The position numbers and the translations under genes are program-made. The notes under the pieces were generated by a model. The model was not told where the DNA came from. It searched no databases and was given only the letters and a program-made list of their open reading frames with translations. Below are positions 1 to 9,584 of a stretch of DNA of 64,000 nucleotides, one piece after another. Source of the DNA: Citrobacter sp. FP75 (GTDB lineage: Bacteria; Pseudomonadota; Gammaproteobacteria; Enterobacterales; Enterobacteriaceae); NCBI RefSeq assembly GCF_018342065.1, contig NZ_JAFDOE010000001.1:1364001-1428000 (forward strand). The letters are read 5' to 3'. Each line of letters opens with the position of its first letter. Position 1 is the first letter of the stretch.

Positions 1-2
1 AC

Positions 3-113
3 CCGCAATTTGATATTGCTCGGGATCCCGAAGAGTACAGCCAACCACCATTCGACGGACGGCTGCGCTTTACCAAACTGTTGACTGTCGCAGGTCAGGC
101 AAAAATTGCCTGA
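3..113 (+). CDS. C-terminal fragment of an unidentified gene
   Basis: An open frame enters from the left edge and gives 36 codons before a TGA at 111-113. It ends 9 bases before the permease start at 123. The visible tail is hydrophilic (includes PEEYSQPPFDG) with no membrane segment. The close spacing suggests it is co-transcribed with the ABC transporter genes. It could be a binding protein or an associated enzyme, but too little is present to recognise a family. Confidence 0.6.
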   Translation, partial: PQFDIARDPEEYSQPPFDGRLRFTKLLTVAGQAKIA

Positions 114-122
114 GGAGAAAAA

Positions 123-1049
123 ATGAAAACGACGGAAACCATCAAAGTCGTCCCGGCACGCTATCCGCTGCGTACGGCAGGTGCGATCGTTGCGCTGTTT
201 GTACTGGCGACGCTCGTTCAGTCGGTGGCGTTTAACCCGCGCTGGGAGTGGGGCGTGTTTGCCCGCTGGTTCTTTGACCCGGTGATTGTGTCCGGTCTGG
301 GGCAAACGTTGCTGTTGACTCTCATCGGCACGCTGTTGAGTATCGTGTTCGGTGGCCTGCTGGCGCTGGCCCGGCTCTCATCGTCCTGGTTGTTGAATAG
401 CCTGGCGTGGGGATATATCTGGCTGTTTCGCTCGCTGCCGCTGATCGTAGTGCTGATTATTTTGTACAACTTCTCGTATCTGTACGACACGCTGGCGATT
501 GGCATTCCGTTCACCGGCGTTCAGTGGGGTAACTTTGCGACCATCAATGTACTGGGTCAGTTCTCCACTGCGGTGGTGGGCCTGACGCTGGTGCAAAGCG
601 CCTATACTGCTGAAATTATTCGCGGGGGATTTCTGGGGGTTGATCACGGTCAGTATGAGGCCGCGGCCGCACTGGGTTTACCGGCCTGGCGACGTACTCT
701 GCGCATTATTCTGCCACAGGCATTGCGCACCATATTGCCTGCCGGATTCAATGAAATTATCAGTCTGGCGAAAGGTACGGCGATGGTTTACGTGCTGGCG
801 ATGCCGGAGCTGTTTTACACCATCCAGATGATCTACAACCGCACGCAGGAGGTGATCCCACTGCTGATGGTGGGGGCAGTGTGGTATCTGGTGATCACCA
901 GCGTCCTGTCGTTTATTCAGCACCTGGTTGAACGTGCGCTGGCCCGCAGCGAACGGCGTTCAGCCATCAATACCGCCCGGGTGAGTCGTGCGGAAAAGCG
1001 CCGCCGTCAAATTTCGCCGCAGGAGACCGTCCATGTCCCACTCGCCTGA
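123..1049 (+). CDS. Polar amino-acid ABC transporter permease (HisM/GlnP family)
   Basis: Inner-membrane permease of about 308 residues. After a basic N-terminus there are several hydrophobic segments, beginning near residues 18-36 and 59-80. The cytoplasmic EAA loop that contacts the ATPase is visible around residues 178-205 ([20 protein letters not shown]). The start follows GGAGAAAAA. The reading frame overlaps the ATPase gene start by 17 bases, so the two are translationally coupled. The family imports amino acids or small polar compounds using a periplasmic binding protein; no such gene is visible here and may lie to the left. Substrate cannot be told from sequence. Confidence 0.9.
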   Translation: MKTTETIKVVPARYPLRTAGAIVALFVLATLVQSVAFNPRWEWGVFARWFFDPVIVSGLGQTLLLTLIGTLLSIVFGGLLALARLSSSWLLNSLAWGYIWLFRSLPLIVVLIILYNFSYLYDTLAIGIPFTGVQWGNFATINVLGQFSTAVVGLTLVQSAYTAEIIRGGFLGVDHGQYEAAAALGLPAWRRTLRIILPQALRTILPAGFNEIISLAKGTAMVYVLAMPELFYTIQMIYNRTQEVIPLLMVGAVWYLVITSVLSFIQHLVERALARSERRSAINTARVSRAEKRRRQISPQETVHVPLA

Positions 1050-1806
1050 AGGCCACATTTCCATTACCGGCGTCAGCAAGTACTTCGGTCGCCATAAAGC
1101 ACTGGATGACGTGTCGCTGGAGATCCCTCCAGGTACGGTGACGGTGATTCTCGGACCATCGGGTTCGGGGAAATCAACGTTACTGCGGGCCATAAACCAT
1201 CTTGAGCGCGTTGACGAAGGCTTTATTCAGATCGATGGCGACTATATTGGCTATCGTCGTCAGGGAGATAAGCTGTATGAACTGAAAGAAGCGGAAATCC
1301 TGCGCCAGCGCGTCAACGTGGGATATGTGTTTCAGAACTTTAATCTCTTTCCGCACTTAACCGTGCTGGAGAACTTGATTGAAGCGCCGATAGCCCACGG
1401 GCTGGCATCACGTAAAGGCGCTACCGAGCGGGCATTATCCTTGCTGGACGCGGTAGGTTTGCGCCATAAAGCCGATGCCTGGTCGCGTCACTTGTCCGGC
1501 GGGCAGCAGCAGCGCATTGCCATCGCTCGTGCGCTGGCGTTGAATCCACGCGTGATGTTGTTTGATGAACCGACTTCCGCATTGGATCCTGAACTGGTGG
1601 GTGAAGTGTTGGATGTCATAAAAGCGCTGGCAAAGTCCGGCACGACGTTGGTGGTGGTGACGCACGAGATTGGTTTTGCCCGGGAAGTGGCGGATCAGGT
1701 GGTGTTTATGGTCGATGGCAAAATCGTTGAACAAGGCAGCAGCGAGCAGGTGCTGAATCATCCTCGCCATCTACGTACCCAGCAGTTTTTATCGAAAGTG
1801 CTGTAA
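1033..1806 (+). CDS. Polar amino-acid ABC transporter ATP-binding protein
   Basis: Cytoplasmic ATPase partner of the preceding permease, about 257 residues. It shows Walker A (GPSGSGKST), the Q-loop ([12 protein letters not shown]), the ABC signature (LSGGQQQR), Walker B ([12 protein letters not shown]) and the switch histidine (VVVTHEIGF), in the order of HisP/GlnQ proteins. I chose the ATG at 1033 because GGAG lies about 8 bases upstream; an upstream in-frame start at 988 would add a basic extension lying wholly inside the permease gene. Substrate is unknown. Confidence 0.93.
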   Translation: MSHSPEGHISITGVSKYFGRHKALDDVSLEIPPGTVTVILGPSGSGKSTLLRAINHLERVDEGFIQIDGDYIGYRRQGDKLYELKEAEILRQRVNVGYVFQNFNLFPHLTVLENLIEAPIAHGLASRKGATERALSLLDAVGLRHKADAWSRHLSGGQQQRIAIARALALNPRVMLFDEPTSALDPELVGEVLDVIKALAKSGTTLVVVTHEIGFAREVADQVVFMVDGKIVEQGSSEQVLNHPRHLRTQQFLSKVL

Positions 1807-1842
1807 TGATAATGTGCGGCACAAGGCTGTGCCGCACAGGGA

Positions 1843-2832
1843 TTACAGGGTGACGACGATTTTACCCACCTGTCCGTTGGACTCCATATACTGGTGGGCC
1901 TTAACGATATCGTCAAAAGCGAAGGTTTTATCAATCAGCGGCTTGAGCTGACCTGATTGCAGACCTTCAATGATGAACCGTTTTGCCCGCGACAGCTTTT
2001 CTGCATCCATAGTGATTTCAAAGATCTCATAGCCACGGAAGGTGAGATGGCGACCGAGGATCTCAAAAATCGGGATCGACAGATCGCGGGTATCGAGTGA
2101 ACCATACTGGAAAAAGAGTCCACCAGCAGGCATCACCTGGGCAATTTTCGTCACGCCCGGCCCACCGACCGGGTCAAAGACTACGCGTGTTCCTGCGCCG
2201 TCAGTGATACGGTTGATTTCAGCCACCAGATCCTGCTCCTGGCTGGCGATCACCTCTGCTGCGCCCAATTTCAGTAGCAGATCGCGTTTTTCACTGGTGC
2301 GCGTCATGGCAATGGGTTTTGCCCCCAGCATATTGGATATTTGTATTGCTGCGAGACCGACGCTGCTGGAAGCGGCGTTGATCAACACGTTATCACCTGG
2401 CTTAATATCACCGTATTCCACCAGCGCGCCGAATGCGGTCGTATACATCATCCAGCTCGCCGCAGCTTCTTCGAAGTTAAGATTCTCAGGATGCTTTACG
2501 ACGGCGTGAACCGGGGCATTCACGACTTCACCGTACATACCATATTCGTGAAAGCTGAATGCCGGAATAACGCTAACGTTATCGCCGGGCGCAAACTCAC
2601 GCACGTTATCTCCCACGGATTCAACAACGCCGGAAGCCTCATAGCCCAGACGAGCCGGGAATTTGGGTTGATAAATATACTGGCCGGTACGGTACATAAT
2701 TTCCGCACGGTTGATGCCGATTGCGCGTACGCGTATCTGAACCTCATCCGCACGAGGAGCCGGAACCTGCATATCCTGAATCGTCAGGACGTCAGCGCCA
2801 CCTGGTTGATTAAAAACCACGACCTTAGACAT
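1843..2832 (-). CDS. MDR-family NAD(P)-dependent alcohol dehydrogenase / quinone oxidoreductase
   Basis: Cytosolic medium-chain dehydrogenase of 329 residues. The GroES-like domain is N-terminal (GYEASGVVESVG, then GDNVSVIPAF) and the Rossmann domain follows (NAASSSVGLAA, used in place of the more common GGVG). The cysteines of the structural zinc site are absent, which is typical of quinone-reductase-like members. The start at 2832 is preceded by AGAGG; an in-frame extension of 29 codons upstream has no ribosome site. It lies 89 bases behind a LysR gene on the same strand, which probably regulates it. Substrate is not predictable. Confidence 0.85.
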   Translation of the reverse strand: MSKVVVFNQPGGADVLTIQDMQVPAPRADEVQIRVRAIGINRAEIMYRTGQYIYQPKFPARLGYEASGVVESVGDNVREFAPGDNVSVIPAFSFHEYGMYGEVVNAPVHAVVKHPENLNFEEAAASWMMYTTAFGALVEYGDIKPGDNVLINAASSSVGLAAIQISNMLGAKPIAMTRTSEKRDLLLKLGAAEVIASQEQDLVAEINRITDGAGTRVVFDPVGGPGVTKIAQVMPAGGLFFQYGSLDTRDLSIPIFEILGRHLTFRGYEIFEITMDAEKLSRAKRFIIEGLQSGQLKPLIDKTFAFDDIVKAHQYMESNGQVGKIVVTL

Positions 2833-2921
2833 AGCAAACCTCTGTAAATTGTTCTGTATGGGGTCTGCACAATTTAACGGCTCAGGTGAGGGTGAAAAAC
2901 CGCCGTTGCGGAATTTCACTG

Positions 2922-3851
2922 TTATTCAGATTGTAATAATCCCTGAAGCCGCGGTTTTTGCTGGGTAAAAAGCTCGCACAGCCAGTCTATAAACACCCGA
3001 ACGCGGGGTGCGAGATGACGCCTGTCCGGGTAGAGCACGGAAACGGGTTTTGATTCCCCGGCATAATCGGCCAGTACCTCAACGAGCTGTCCAGACTGGA
3101 TCCAGGGGGCCAGGACGGCATGTACGCCATGAATGATGCCGAGTCCAGATAAACAGCCGGTTAGCAGGATGTCGGAGTTATCAACGCTTATTCGCCCGGC
3201 TGGCGTGAGCGACACGGTTTTCCCCTCATGGACGAAGGACCACTCCAGCGCTTCACGATGACGTTCGCTAAAAAAGTTAAGTGCCTGATGCCGGATTAAA
3301 TCTTCTGGCGTCTGCGGTACTCCTTGTCTTGCCAGATAATCCGGGGACGCGCAGGTGACCATTTTTACCTCGCCAAGCCGCCGTGAAACCAGAGAAGAGT
3401 CTTGTAACTCGCCAATGCGAATCATGCAGTCGATGCCTTCGGCAAGCAGATCGATCCTGCGGTCGGTGGAGGTGAGGACAATCTCGATATCCGGATACCG
3501 CGACTGGAAATCTTTCAGGGCCGGGACTAATACGGAATGTGCCAGCGACAAAGGGGCGTTAACTCTGAGTTTTCCGCGTGGAGGGCGGGTGGGTGAGAAA
3601 GAGGCCATGATGTCATCAACATCACTGAGCAATATTTTTGTGCGCTGATAAAACGCGTCGCCTTCATCAGTCAGACTCACTTTGCGGGTCGTGCGGTTTA
3701 GCAGCTTAGCCCCCAGATCGTCTTCAAGATGTTGGATGGCTTTAGTCACCGCAGGACGATGCAGGTGTAACACCTCTGCGGCTCTGGCAAATCCACCTTG
3801 CTCAACAACCTGCACAAAAATGCGCATGTATTCAAACATACTGGAACGCAT
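2922..3851 (-). CDS. LysR-family transcriptional regulator (YafC-like subgroup)
   Basis: About 309 residues with an N-terminal winged helix-turn-helix (GGFARAAEVLHLHRPAVTKAIQHLE) and a C-terminal periplasmic-binding-like effector domain. The pattern RTTRKVSLTDEG after the helix-turn-helix is characteristic of this subgroup. It is followed by the oxidoreductase gene on the same strand and divergent from pptA. The start could be the ATG at 3851 or the in-frame ATG four codons later; neither has a strong Shine-Dalgarno. Target genes are inferred from position only. Confidence 0.88.
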   Translation of the reverse strand: MRSSMFEYMRIFVQVVEQGGFARAAEVLHLHRPAVTKAIQHLEDDLGAKLLNRTTRKVSLTDEGDAFYQRTKILLSDVDDIMASFSPTRPPRGKLRVNAPLSLAHSVLVPALKDFQSRYPDIEIVLTSTDRRIDLLAEGIDCMIRIGELQDSSLVSRRLGEVKMVTCASPDYLARQGVPQTPEDLIRHQALNFFSERHREALEWSFVHEGKTVSLTPAGRISVDNSDILLTGCLSGLGIIHGVHAVLAPWIQSGQLVEVLADYAGESKPVSVLYPDRRHLAPRVRVFIDWLCELFTQQKPRLQGLLQSE

Positions 3852-4011
3852 CTCTTACACTCTCCCGGTATCCGTTCAGACAGTAATTGTATCTGACTAT
3901 TGTTATTATAAAATTAATAATCATGTCTGCATAGGCAGTCGAATGCTGCTCTACACTTAGGGTTTTAATATTGAGGGTTGCAGGATAATTAATGAGGACA
4001 ATACGCCCAAT

Positions 4012-4029
4012 ATCAGCGCTATCGCTGAT
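4012..4029. promoter_or_regulatory. Perfect inverted repeat upstream of pptA
   Basis: ATCAGCG and CGCTGAT flank CTAT, a 7-base perfect dyad about 100 bases before the pptA start and within the divergent LysR/pptA interval. It could be a regulator site or a leader hairpin. There is no run of T after it, so it is not an obvious terminator. Confidence 0.35.
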
Positions 4030-4129
4030 GCGGTTTGTCAAACACCGCGGATGCGTACTGTCCCGAAAAATAATAAGATTATTTGAGCAAACTCTATTAC
4101 CTGCATCCCAGAACAATAAGGAACCTGCT

Positions 4130-4357
4130 ATGCCGCACGTTGATATCAAATGTTTTACCCGCGATCTCACTGACGAGCAAAAATCCGCGCTGGCGGAGGA
4201 TATTACCAAGGTGATCATTCGCCATCTACAAAGTAAAGACAGCTCGGTGAGCATCGCGCTGAATGAAATTGAGCCGGATGCCTGGCAGGCGGTATGGGAC
4301 GCGGAAATCGCACCGAAGATGGATGCGCTGATTAAAAAACCGGGTTACAGCATGTGA
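4130..4357 (+). CDS. pptA: 4-oxalocrotonate tautomerase family protein PptA
   Basis: A 75-residue tautomerase. Proline 2, the catalytic base of the family once the initiator methionine is removed, is present (MPHVDIK). The sequence resembles E. coli PptA (YdcE, 77 residues). The family converts enol to keto forms, for example of phenylpyruvate; the physiological substrate is unknown. The start at 4130 has AAGGA upstream and gives the proline directly after methionine. A longer in-frame ORF from 3992 would bury that proline and was rejected. A strong hairpin follows the stop. Confidence 0.9.
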   Translation: MPHVDIKCFTRDLTDEQKSALAEDITKVIIRHLQSKDSSVSIALNEIEPDAWQAVWDAEIAPKMDALIKKPGYSM

Positions 4358-4360
4358 GAG

Positions 4361-4391
4361 AAAACGGGCGGGAAATCCGCCCGTTTTCGTT
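4361..4391. terminator. Bidirectional terminator between pptA and the alkylsulfatase gene
   Basis: AAAACGGGCGG pairs with CCGCCCGTTTT around a short loop. The A and T tails let it work for both converging genes. Confidence 0.85.
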
Positions 4392-4395
4392 GTGT

Positions 4396-6372
4396 TTACG
4401 GGGTAACGATATTGAACCAGAATTCGAACTTATCCATATAGCCAAGCATGGTGTCGAGTTTGGCTCCGTCGCCGGTAATCTTCACATCGCCACTGTCCTG
4501 CGCCTGTTTCAGCGTTACTTCCTTAAGGATGATTTTGTTCAGCGTATCGCGATTCAGTGTGATAGTGGCGTCAGCATCTTTCGCTTCGGAATTGGCGGTG
4601 TGGTTCAGTACGCCATTTTCCAGTTCAAGCTTATATTTACCGCCGTCGCTACCAAGGTCGATGTTAAACACCGATTTCGTATCGCCCGCTTTCTGCCCGT
4701 TAATATGCACCGCCAGATAGTCGAAGAACATTTCCGGCGTCATCGCCCGGACGGTATCCGGGCTGGCGGTATTCGGGGTTGGCCCTTTAACCACGCCGTT
4801 ACGCAGCTCCTGTGCGCCGGTCAGGTAGAAGTTACGCCACGGACCTGATTCTGCCTGGTACCCCAATTGCTCCAGCGCATCGGCTTCCAGATTACGCGCG
4901 GCCTGGTTATTTGGATCGGCAAACACCACTTTACTTACCACCTGCGCGACCCAGCGGTAGTTACCCTGGTCATAGTCAGCCTTCGCTTTCTGCAAAATGG
5001 CATCTGCACCGCCCATATAGTCGACGAATTTCTTCGCGGCTTCTTCCGGCGGCAGTTCGTCCAGCGTTGCCGGGTTGCCGTCAAACCAGCCGAGATATAG
5101 CACATAGGTGGCTTTCACATCGTGACTGACTGAGCCATAGTACCCACGGTTAGCCCAGGTATGGGCCAATGAGTCAGGCAACTTGAAGTTAGCGGCGATT
5201 TCATCACGGGTCAGACCTTCGTTGGCCATGCGCAGCGTCTGGTCGTTGATGTAACGGTACAGGTCACGCTGGCTTTTCAGCAGATTCACCACCTTCTCAT
5301 TACCCCAAGTCGGCCAGTGGTGTTGTGCCATCAAAATTTCTGCTTTATCACCCCAGCGCACAATCGCTTCGTTGATGTATTTAGACCACGGCAGCGGCTC
5401 ACGGATTTTGGCCCCGCGCAGGGAATAGGTGTTGTGCAGGGTATGCGTCACATCTTCGGCGGATTCGATGAGTTTCTTCTCTTCGATGTACCACAGCATT
5501 TCTGAAGGTGCTTCTGAACCCGGTGCCAGCATGAAGTCATAGGTCAGGCCGTCAATGACCTCTTTTTGCCCATCTTTCTCAATGATGTTGGTAGGCGCAA
5601 TCAGGGTGACCGTACCCGCAGAGGTTGTGGTTCCCAGCCCGGCGCCGACCTGGCCTTTGGCATCTGGTTTTAGCAGGTTGCCGTACATATAGCTGGCGCG
5701 ACGGCTCATGACGTTACCGGCCATAATGTTTTCTGCCACTGCGGCTTCCATAAATCCGGCTGGCGCATAAATCTTCACTTTGCCCGCTTTAACGTCGGCT
5801 TCATCAACGACACCGCGCACGCCACCGTAATGGTCAACGTGGCTGTGGGTATAAATCACTGCAACAACCGGCTTTTTACCCCGGTTTTTAAAGTAGAGAT
5901 CCATCCCCACTTTGGCTGTTTCTGCGGAGACCAGCGGATCAACGACGGTGATGCCTTCTTTGCCTTCGATGATGGTCATATTTGATAAATCGAGGTTACG
6001 GATCTGGTAGACGCCATCCGTCACTTCAAACAGTCCGCTGATGTTGATTAACTGAGCCTGACGCCACAGGCTTGGGTTAACCGAATCCGGTGATTTATCA
6101 CCTTCTTTAATAAATGCGTACTGCTGCGGGTTCCAGACAACGTTACCTTGCTCACCTTTGATGACGTCCTGAGGAATCGGGGCGATAAAGCCTTTATGGG
6201 CGTCGGTAAAGTCGGTGTTATCGGAGAACGGCAGTTGATTGTAGAGCGCATTGTTCGCTTGTTGCGTGGCGGCAGTTGCGTCTTTTGGCGCTTCGGCTGC
6301 TATGACGGGGAGTGTAAAAGAAGTTAATAACCCAGTAAGTATAAAACTTTGTGCGATTCTATTAAGTTGCAT
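4396..6372 (-). CDS. Alkyl/aryl-sulfatase, BDS1/YjcS (SdsA1) type
   Basis: Secreted metallo-beta-lactamase-fold hydrolase of 658 residues. It begins with a signal peptide (about 25 residues, ending VIAAEA). The zinc motif THSHVDH is at residues 175-181, followed by GG as expected. An alkylsulfatase dimerisation region and a C-terminal SCP2-like lipid-binding domain (about residues 540-658) follow. Known family members cleave primary alkyl sulfates such as SDS to alcohol and sulfate in the periplasm. The start at 6372 has AGAGG upstream; a longer ORF from 6486 would place 38 residues ahead of the signal peptide. It appears monocistronic. Confidence 0.9.
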   Translation of the reverse strand: MQLNRIAQSFILTGLLTSFTLPVIAAEAPKDATAATQQANNALYNQLPFSDNTDFTDAHKGFIAPIPQDVIKGEQGNVVWNPQQYAFIKEGDKSPDSVNPSLWRQAQLINISGLFEVTDGVYQIRNLDLSNMTIIEGKEGITVVDPLVSAETAKVGMDLYFKNRGKKPVVAVIYTHSHVDHYGGVRGVVDEADVKAGKVKIYAPAGFMEAAVAENIMAGNVMSRRASYMYGNLLKPDAKGQVGAGLGTTTSAGTVTLIAPTNIIEKDGQKEVIDGLTYDFMLAPGSEAPSEMLWYIEEKKLIESAEDVTHTLHNTYSLRGAKIREPLPWSKYINEAIVRWGDKAEILMAQHHWPTWGNEKVVNLLKSQRDLYRYINDQTLRMANEGLTRDEIAANFKLPDSLAHTWANRGYYGSVSHDVKATYVLYLGWFDGNPATLDELPPEEAAKKFVDYMGGADAILQKAKADYDQGNYRWVAQVVSKVVFADPNNQAARNLEADALEQLGYQAESGPWRNFYLTGAQELRNGVVKGPTPNTASPDTVRAMTPEMFFDYLAVHINGQKAGDTKSVFNIDLGSDGGKYKLELENGVLNHTANSEAKDADATITLNRDTLNKIILKEVTLKQAQDSGDVKITGDGAKLDTMLGYMDKFEFWFNIVTP

Positions 6373-6553
6373 CGTAAAACCTCTCTGACACTTCACCACG
6401 TACAGGTCCAGGGGGGATGCTGCAATACGGATAGCGTTTTGAATAGACATTTGAGTTAGAGCAAACTTAACTATAATCCACACCAATGAATCAGCAAGGT
6501 GACGAAGGAGTTTTTATCCAATTGGTTTTTCGGAGATTTTAAGCAGGGAATAC

Positions 6554-6577
6554 GGATGACAAGGGGCGTTGTCATCC
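6554..6577 (-). terminator. Hairpin after the flavin reductase gene
   Basis: GGATGACAA and TTGTCATCC form a perfect 9-base stem with a 6-base loop, 13 bases after the stop codon. There is no clear T run, so termination efficiency is uncertain. Confidence 0.55.
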
Positions 6578-6589
6578 GGTCAGATTCTG

Positions 6590-7162
6590 TTATTCACCGG
6601 CAGTAATACGTTTTCCACTGGTGATAAATGTGCCCGCGCCAAGATGATGCAGGGTGTTAAGTTTGTCATCATCAAACTGCCAGCGACCGTCGACAAAGGC
6701 GCGTTCGTCTGCGGCGGCAGAAACGACCTGACCGAACAGGGTGTCATACTTCTCCTGCGCCGAAGTTGCAGGTAGCAGGCGACACTCCATCCACGCCAGG
6801 CATTTAGCCTCTATCAGCGGTAAGCCCAGCACCGGACCTTTTACCACCGGAATACCATAGCAGTTAAATTTATCTTCCACGCGACCAGATACGCTGCCCA
6901 CCGCCCAGGTCCAGTTGGTTGCCGCAACGCCGGGAATAACAATGCCAAACATACCGCTACGTTCGATGAGTTCGCGCGACCAGGCAGTCTTATCCACCAC
7001 GATGGCAATACGTGGTGGTTCAAACTCAACGGGCATCGACCACGCTGCTGCCATCACATTCCGCCGCTGCGTATTTTCGTCACGGCTGGTTATCAAAACC
7101 GTTGGACCGTGATTTAACAGTCGACTGGCATGGTGTAATTCAACCGGACGAAAATGACTCAT
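6590..7162 (-). CDS. Flavin reductase family protein
   Basis: A 190-residue FMN-binding split-barrel protein of the flavin reductase / DIM6-NTAB class. It shows the conserved N-terminal strand pattern (VLITSRDENTQRRNVMAAAWSMPV) and the segment PPRIAIVVDKTAWSRELIERSG. Members reduce FMN or FAD with NAD(P)H, or bind FMN as small oxidoreductases. It stands alone, divergent from nhoA, with no monooxygenase partner nearby, so its role is open. Confidence 0.82.
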   Translation of the reverse strand: MSHFRPVELHHASRLLNHGPTVLITSRDENTQRRNVMAAAWSMPVEFEPPRIAIVVDKTAWSRELIERSGMFGIVIPGVAATNWTWAVGSVSGRVEDKFNCYGIPVVKGPVLGLPLIEAKCLAWMECRLLPATSAQEKYDTLFGQVVSAAADERAFVDGRWQFDDDKLNTLHHLGAGTFITSGKRITAGE

Positions 7163-7320
7163 GGCAGATCCTCATGAAAGTAGATATTGCATCGCATTTA
7201 GTATTGATAGTAACGGGATTAGCGATTTTGTCGCGTGAGCGGGGGGAGCAGCGCACAAAATCGACGGCGTAAAATTGAAAATGCGTTATAAGTACAACAT
7301 CAAACGCACAGGGATCCCGT

Positions 7321-8166
7321 ATGACGCCTTTTTTAACCGCTTATTTTTCCCGTATTGGTTGGTCAGATACGGTCAGAGTCGACATTGAAACCTTAAAAGC
7401 GCTGCATTTACTGCACAACAGCGCGATTCCATTTGAAAATCTGGATGTGCTGCTGCCACGAGAAATGCAGCTCGACGATCAGTCGCTGGAAGAAAAACTG
7501 GTGACTGCGCGCCGCGGCGGCTATTGCTTTGAACAGAACGGGGTATTTGAGCGTGCGCTGCGGGAGATTGGTTTTACCGTACGCAGTTTACTCGGGCGCG
7601 TGGTGCTGGCGAATCCGTCCAGCTTGCCGCCGCGTACGCATCGTCTGTTACTGGTCGAATTGCAGGGCGAGCCGTGGATTGCCGACGTCGGCTTTGGCGG
7701 ACAAACGCTGACCGCGCCGATTCGGCTGCAGGCCGACATTGAACAAAAAACGCCGCACGGTGAATATCGTCTGATTCAGGAGGACGAGGACTGGATCCTG
7801 CAGTTTCATCATCATGAGCACTGGCAATCGATGTACCACTTCGATCTGGTCACCCAGCATCAGAGCGATCATCTGATAGGCAACTTCTGGTCCGCACACT
7901 GGCCGCAGTCGCATTTTCGCCACCACCTGCTGATGTGTCGCCATCTGCCGGACGGCGGTAAGCTGACCCTGACCAACTTCCATTTTACACACTATGAAAA
8001 TGGTCATGCGATAGAGCAGATTAACTTACCTGACGTGACGAGCCTGTATGCACTGTTGCAGAACCGATTTAGCCTGGGGGTCGATGACGTCAAACACGGC
8101 TTTACCGAGGCGGAACTGGCGACGGTAATGGCGGCGTTTGATACGCATCCGGAGGCGGGGAAATAG
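7321..8166 (+). CDS. nhoA: Arylamine N-acetyltransferase / N-hydroxyarylamine O-acetyltransferase
   Basis: Cytosolic acetyl-CoA-dependent enzyme of 281 residues, the same length as E. coli NhoA. The catalytic triad is complete: Cys69 in RRGGYCF, His107 in PPRTHRL and Asp122 in WIADVGFGG. It acetylates arylamines and activates N-hydroxyarylamines. It converges on narV. In E. coli yddE lies between the two genes, and it is absent here. Confidence 0.95.
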   Translation: MTPFLTAYFSRIGWSDTVRVDIETLKALHLLHNSAIPFENLDVLLPREMQLDDQSLEEKLVTARRGGYCFEQNGVFERALREIGFTVRSLLGRVVLANPSSLPPRTHRLLLVELQGEPWIADVGFGGQTLTAPIRLQADIEQKTPHGEYRLIQEDEDWILQFHHHEHWQSMYHFDLVTQHQSDHLIGNFWSAHWPQSHFRHHLLMCRHLPDGGKLTLTNFHFTHYENGHAIEQINLPDVTSLYALLQNRFSLGVDDVKHGFTEAELATVMAAFDTHPEAGK

Positions 8167-8173
8167 GGCGTTG

Positions 8174-8200
8174 GCCCGGTGAACGCAAGTGCCACCGGGC
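8174..8200. terminator. Possible hairpin between nhoA and narV
   Basis: GCCCGGTG and CACCGGGC form an 8-base stem in the 45-base gap between converging genes. There is no T tract, so it may slow rather than terminate transcription. Confidence 0.45.
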
Positions 8201-8211
8201 ATCAGAGACAA

Positions 8212-8892
8212 TTAACGGCGGGACCGGACAATCTGGTTGCGACGGGTGAAGTATTCGACCGGCGCACTCCACACGTGGACCAGACGGGTGAACGGGAACA
8301 GCAGGAAGATGGTCATTCCCAGAACCAGATGCACGCGGAAAATCAGCGCCACGCCATCCAGATGCGTGGACGCGCCGCCCTGGAAGGTCACCACCGACTG
8401 CGCCCAACCCACCAGTTTCAACATTTCACTGCCGTCCGGGTGTTGCGCCGAGAACGGTATCGTGGTTAACCCGAGGATGCACTGAACCAGCAAAATGCAC
8501 AGGATCAGAATATCCGCCGTCGAGGACGTGGCGCGCACGCGCGAGTTGGTCAGACGGCGCACCAGCAAACCCGCGCCGCCGACCAGCGTCAACACGCCGC
8601 AAATCCCGCCCGCAATCATCGCCATTTGTTGCTTCACCGCAATCGGCAGGAACCAGGCATACATCCAGTGCGGGGTTAACATGCCAAACAGGTGACCGAA
8701 GAAAATTCCCAGAATGCCGATGTGGAACAGGTTTGACCACAGCACCATACCGCGTTTATCGAGCATCTGGCTGGAGGAGGCGCGCCAGGTGTACTGGCCA
8801 TAGTCGTAGCGAAGCCAACTGCCGAGGATAAATACCGTACCGCACAGATACGGGTAGATGTCGTAAAAAAAGACGTTAAGGTACTGTATCAT
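8212..8892 (-). CDS. narV: Nitrate reductase Z gamma subunit (cytochrome b) NarV
   Basis: Inner-membrane di-heme cytochrome b of 226 residues with about five hydrophobic helices, the NarI/NarV length. It oxidises quinol and passes electrons to NarY. Histidines typical of heme ligation occur in helices near residues 56, 66, 187 and 205. It is the last gene of narUZYWV, and its start overlaps the narW stop by 4 bases (ATGA). The E. coli operon is weakly expressed and RpoS-dependent; that is established knowledge and was not tested here. Confidence 0.95.
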   Translation of the reverse strand: MIQYLNVFFYDIYPYLCGTVFILGSWLRYDYGQYTWRASSSQMLDKRGMVLWSNLFHIGILGIFFGHLFGMLTPHWMYAWFLPIAVKQQMAMIAGGICGVLTLVGGAGLLVRRLTNSRVRATSSTADILILCILLVQCILGLTTIPFSAQHPDGSEMLKLVGWAQSVVTFQGGASTHLDGVALIFRVHLVLGMTIFLLFPFTRLVHVWSAPVEYFTRRNQIVRSRR

Positions 8893-9584
8893 TTCGGGCC
8901 TCCCGAGCTGACATCAACATACTGTGGCGCCACGTCCTGACTAAAGCGCCGTTGGTAGCTTTGTAACGGTGAACTTTCGCAGGCGGTGGCGTTATCCTCA
9001 ATAAACTTCACCTGTTCCTCTTCCCAAACGGCGTCCAGCGCCTGGCGAGTATCGTCACGGGCTTCCGCTCCTACCTGTTTCGTGACACTGTCACTTGAAA
9101 GCTGGCTGCCCGCCAGCGTGAGCAGGGCGTCAAACAGCTGATACCACGGGGTATCGCGCTGCTTTAAACGCCCGCCAAGCAGCGCCAGAATCGGCGCGAC
9201 GTTTTGTAATCCTTCTTTGGCCTCTGCCTCCGGCAGTACGCTCAAATATTCCAGATACAACGGCAGGTGATCCGGCAGCTCCCGACAGGCGAGCTGTAGC
9301 CCGACTTTTTCGTACTGCGCCAGCAGATCGACCATCGCCTGACCGCGATCGCGTGATTCCGCATGAACGTGTTCGAACAGCAGCAGCGAGGTGGCACGAC
9401 CACGGTCAAATACCTCGCACCATTCGGCTTGCTTATCCAGCAGCGGGGCCGTTAACAGTTCGCGAGTGAATTCGCTCAACGTCGGCGCATCGCTGGCGAC
9501 CAGCGCCAGCGCATCGTCCTTGCATTCCCACAGCAGCTCGTCCGGATACTCCATCAGCAGCCCGATAATCTTGAGGATTTGCAT
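8889..9584 (-). CDS. narW: Nitrate reductase Z assembly chaperone NarW
   Basis: Cytoplasmic NarJ/NarW-type chaperone of 231 residues, needed for inserting molybdenum cofactor and heme but not part of the final complex. It is acidic and helical, with the family N-terminus ([17 protein letters not shown]) and the [11 protein letters not shown] segment. Its ATG overlaps the narY stop by one base, and its stop overlaps narV, so expression is tightly coupled. Confidence 0.94.
   Translation of the reverse strand: MQILKIIGLLMEYPDELLWECKDDALALVASDAPTLSEFTRELLTAPLLDKQAEWCEVFDRGRATSLLLFEHVHAESRDRGQAMVDLLAQYEKVGLQLACRELPDHLPLYLEYLSVLPEAEAKEGLQNVAPILALLGGRLKQRDTPWYQLFDALLTLAGSQLSSDSVTKQVGAEARDDTRQALDAVWEEEQVKFIEDNATACESSPLQSYQRRFSQDVAPQYVDVSSGGPK

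Noticed and set aside
988-1032. Upstream start for the ABC ATPase
   Set aside because: It would add a basic tail inside the permease gene with no ribosome site, whereas 1033 has GGAG at good spacing.
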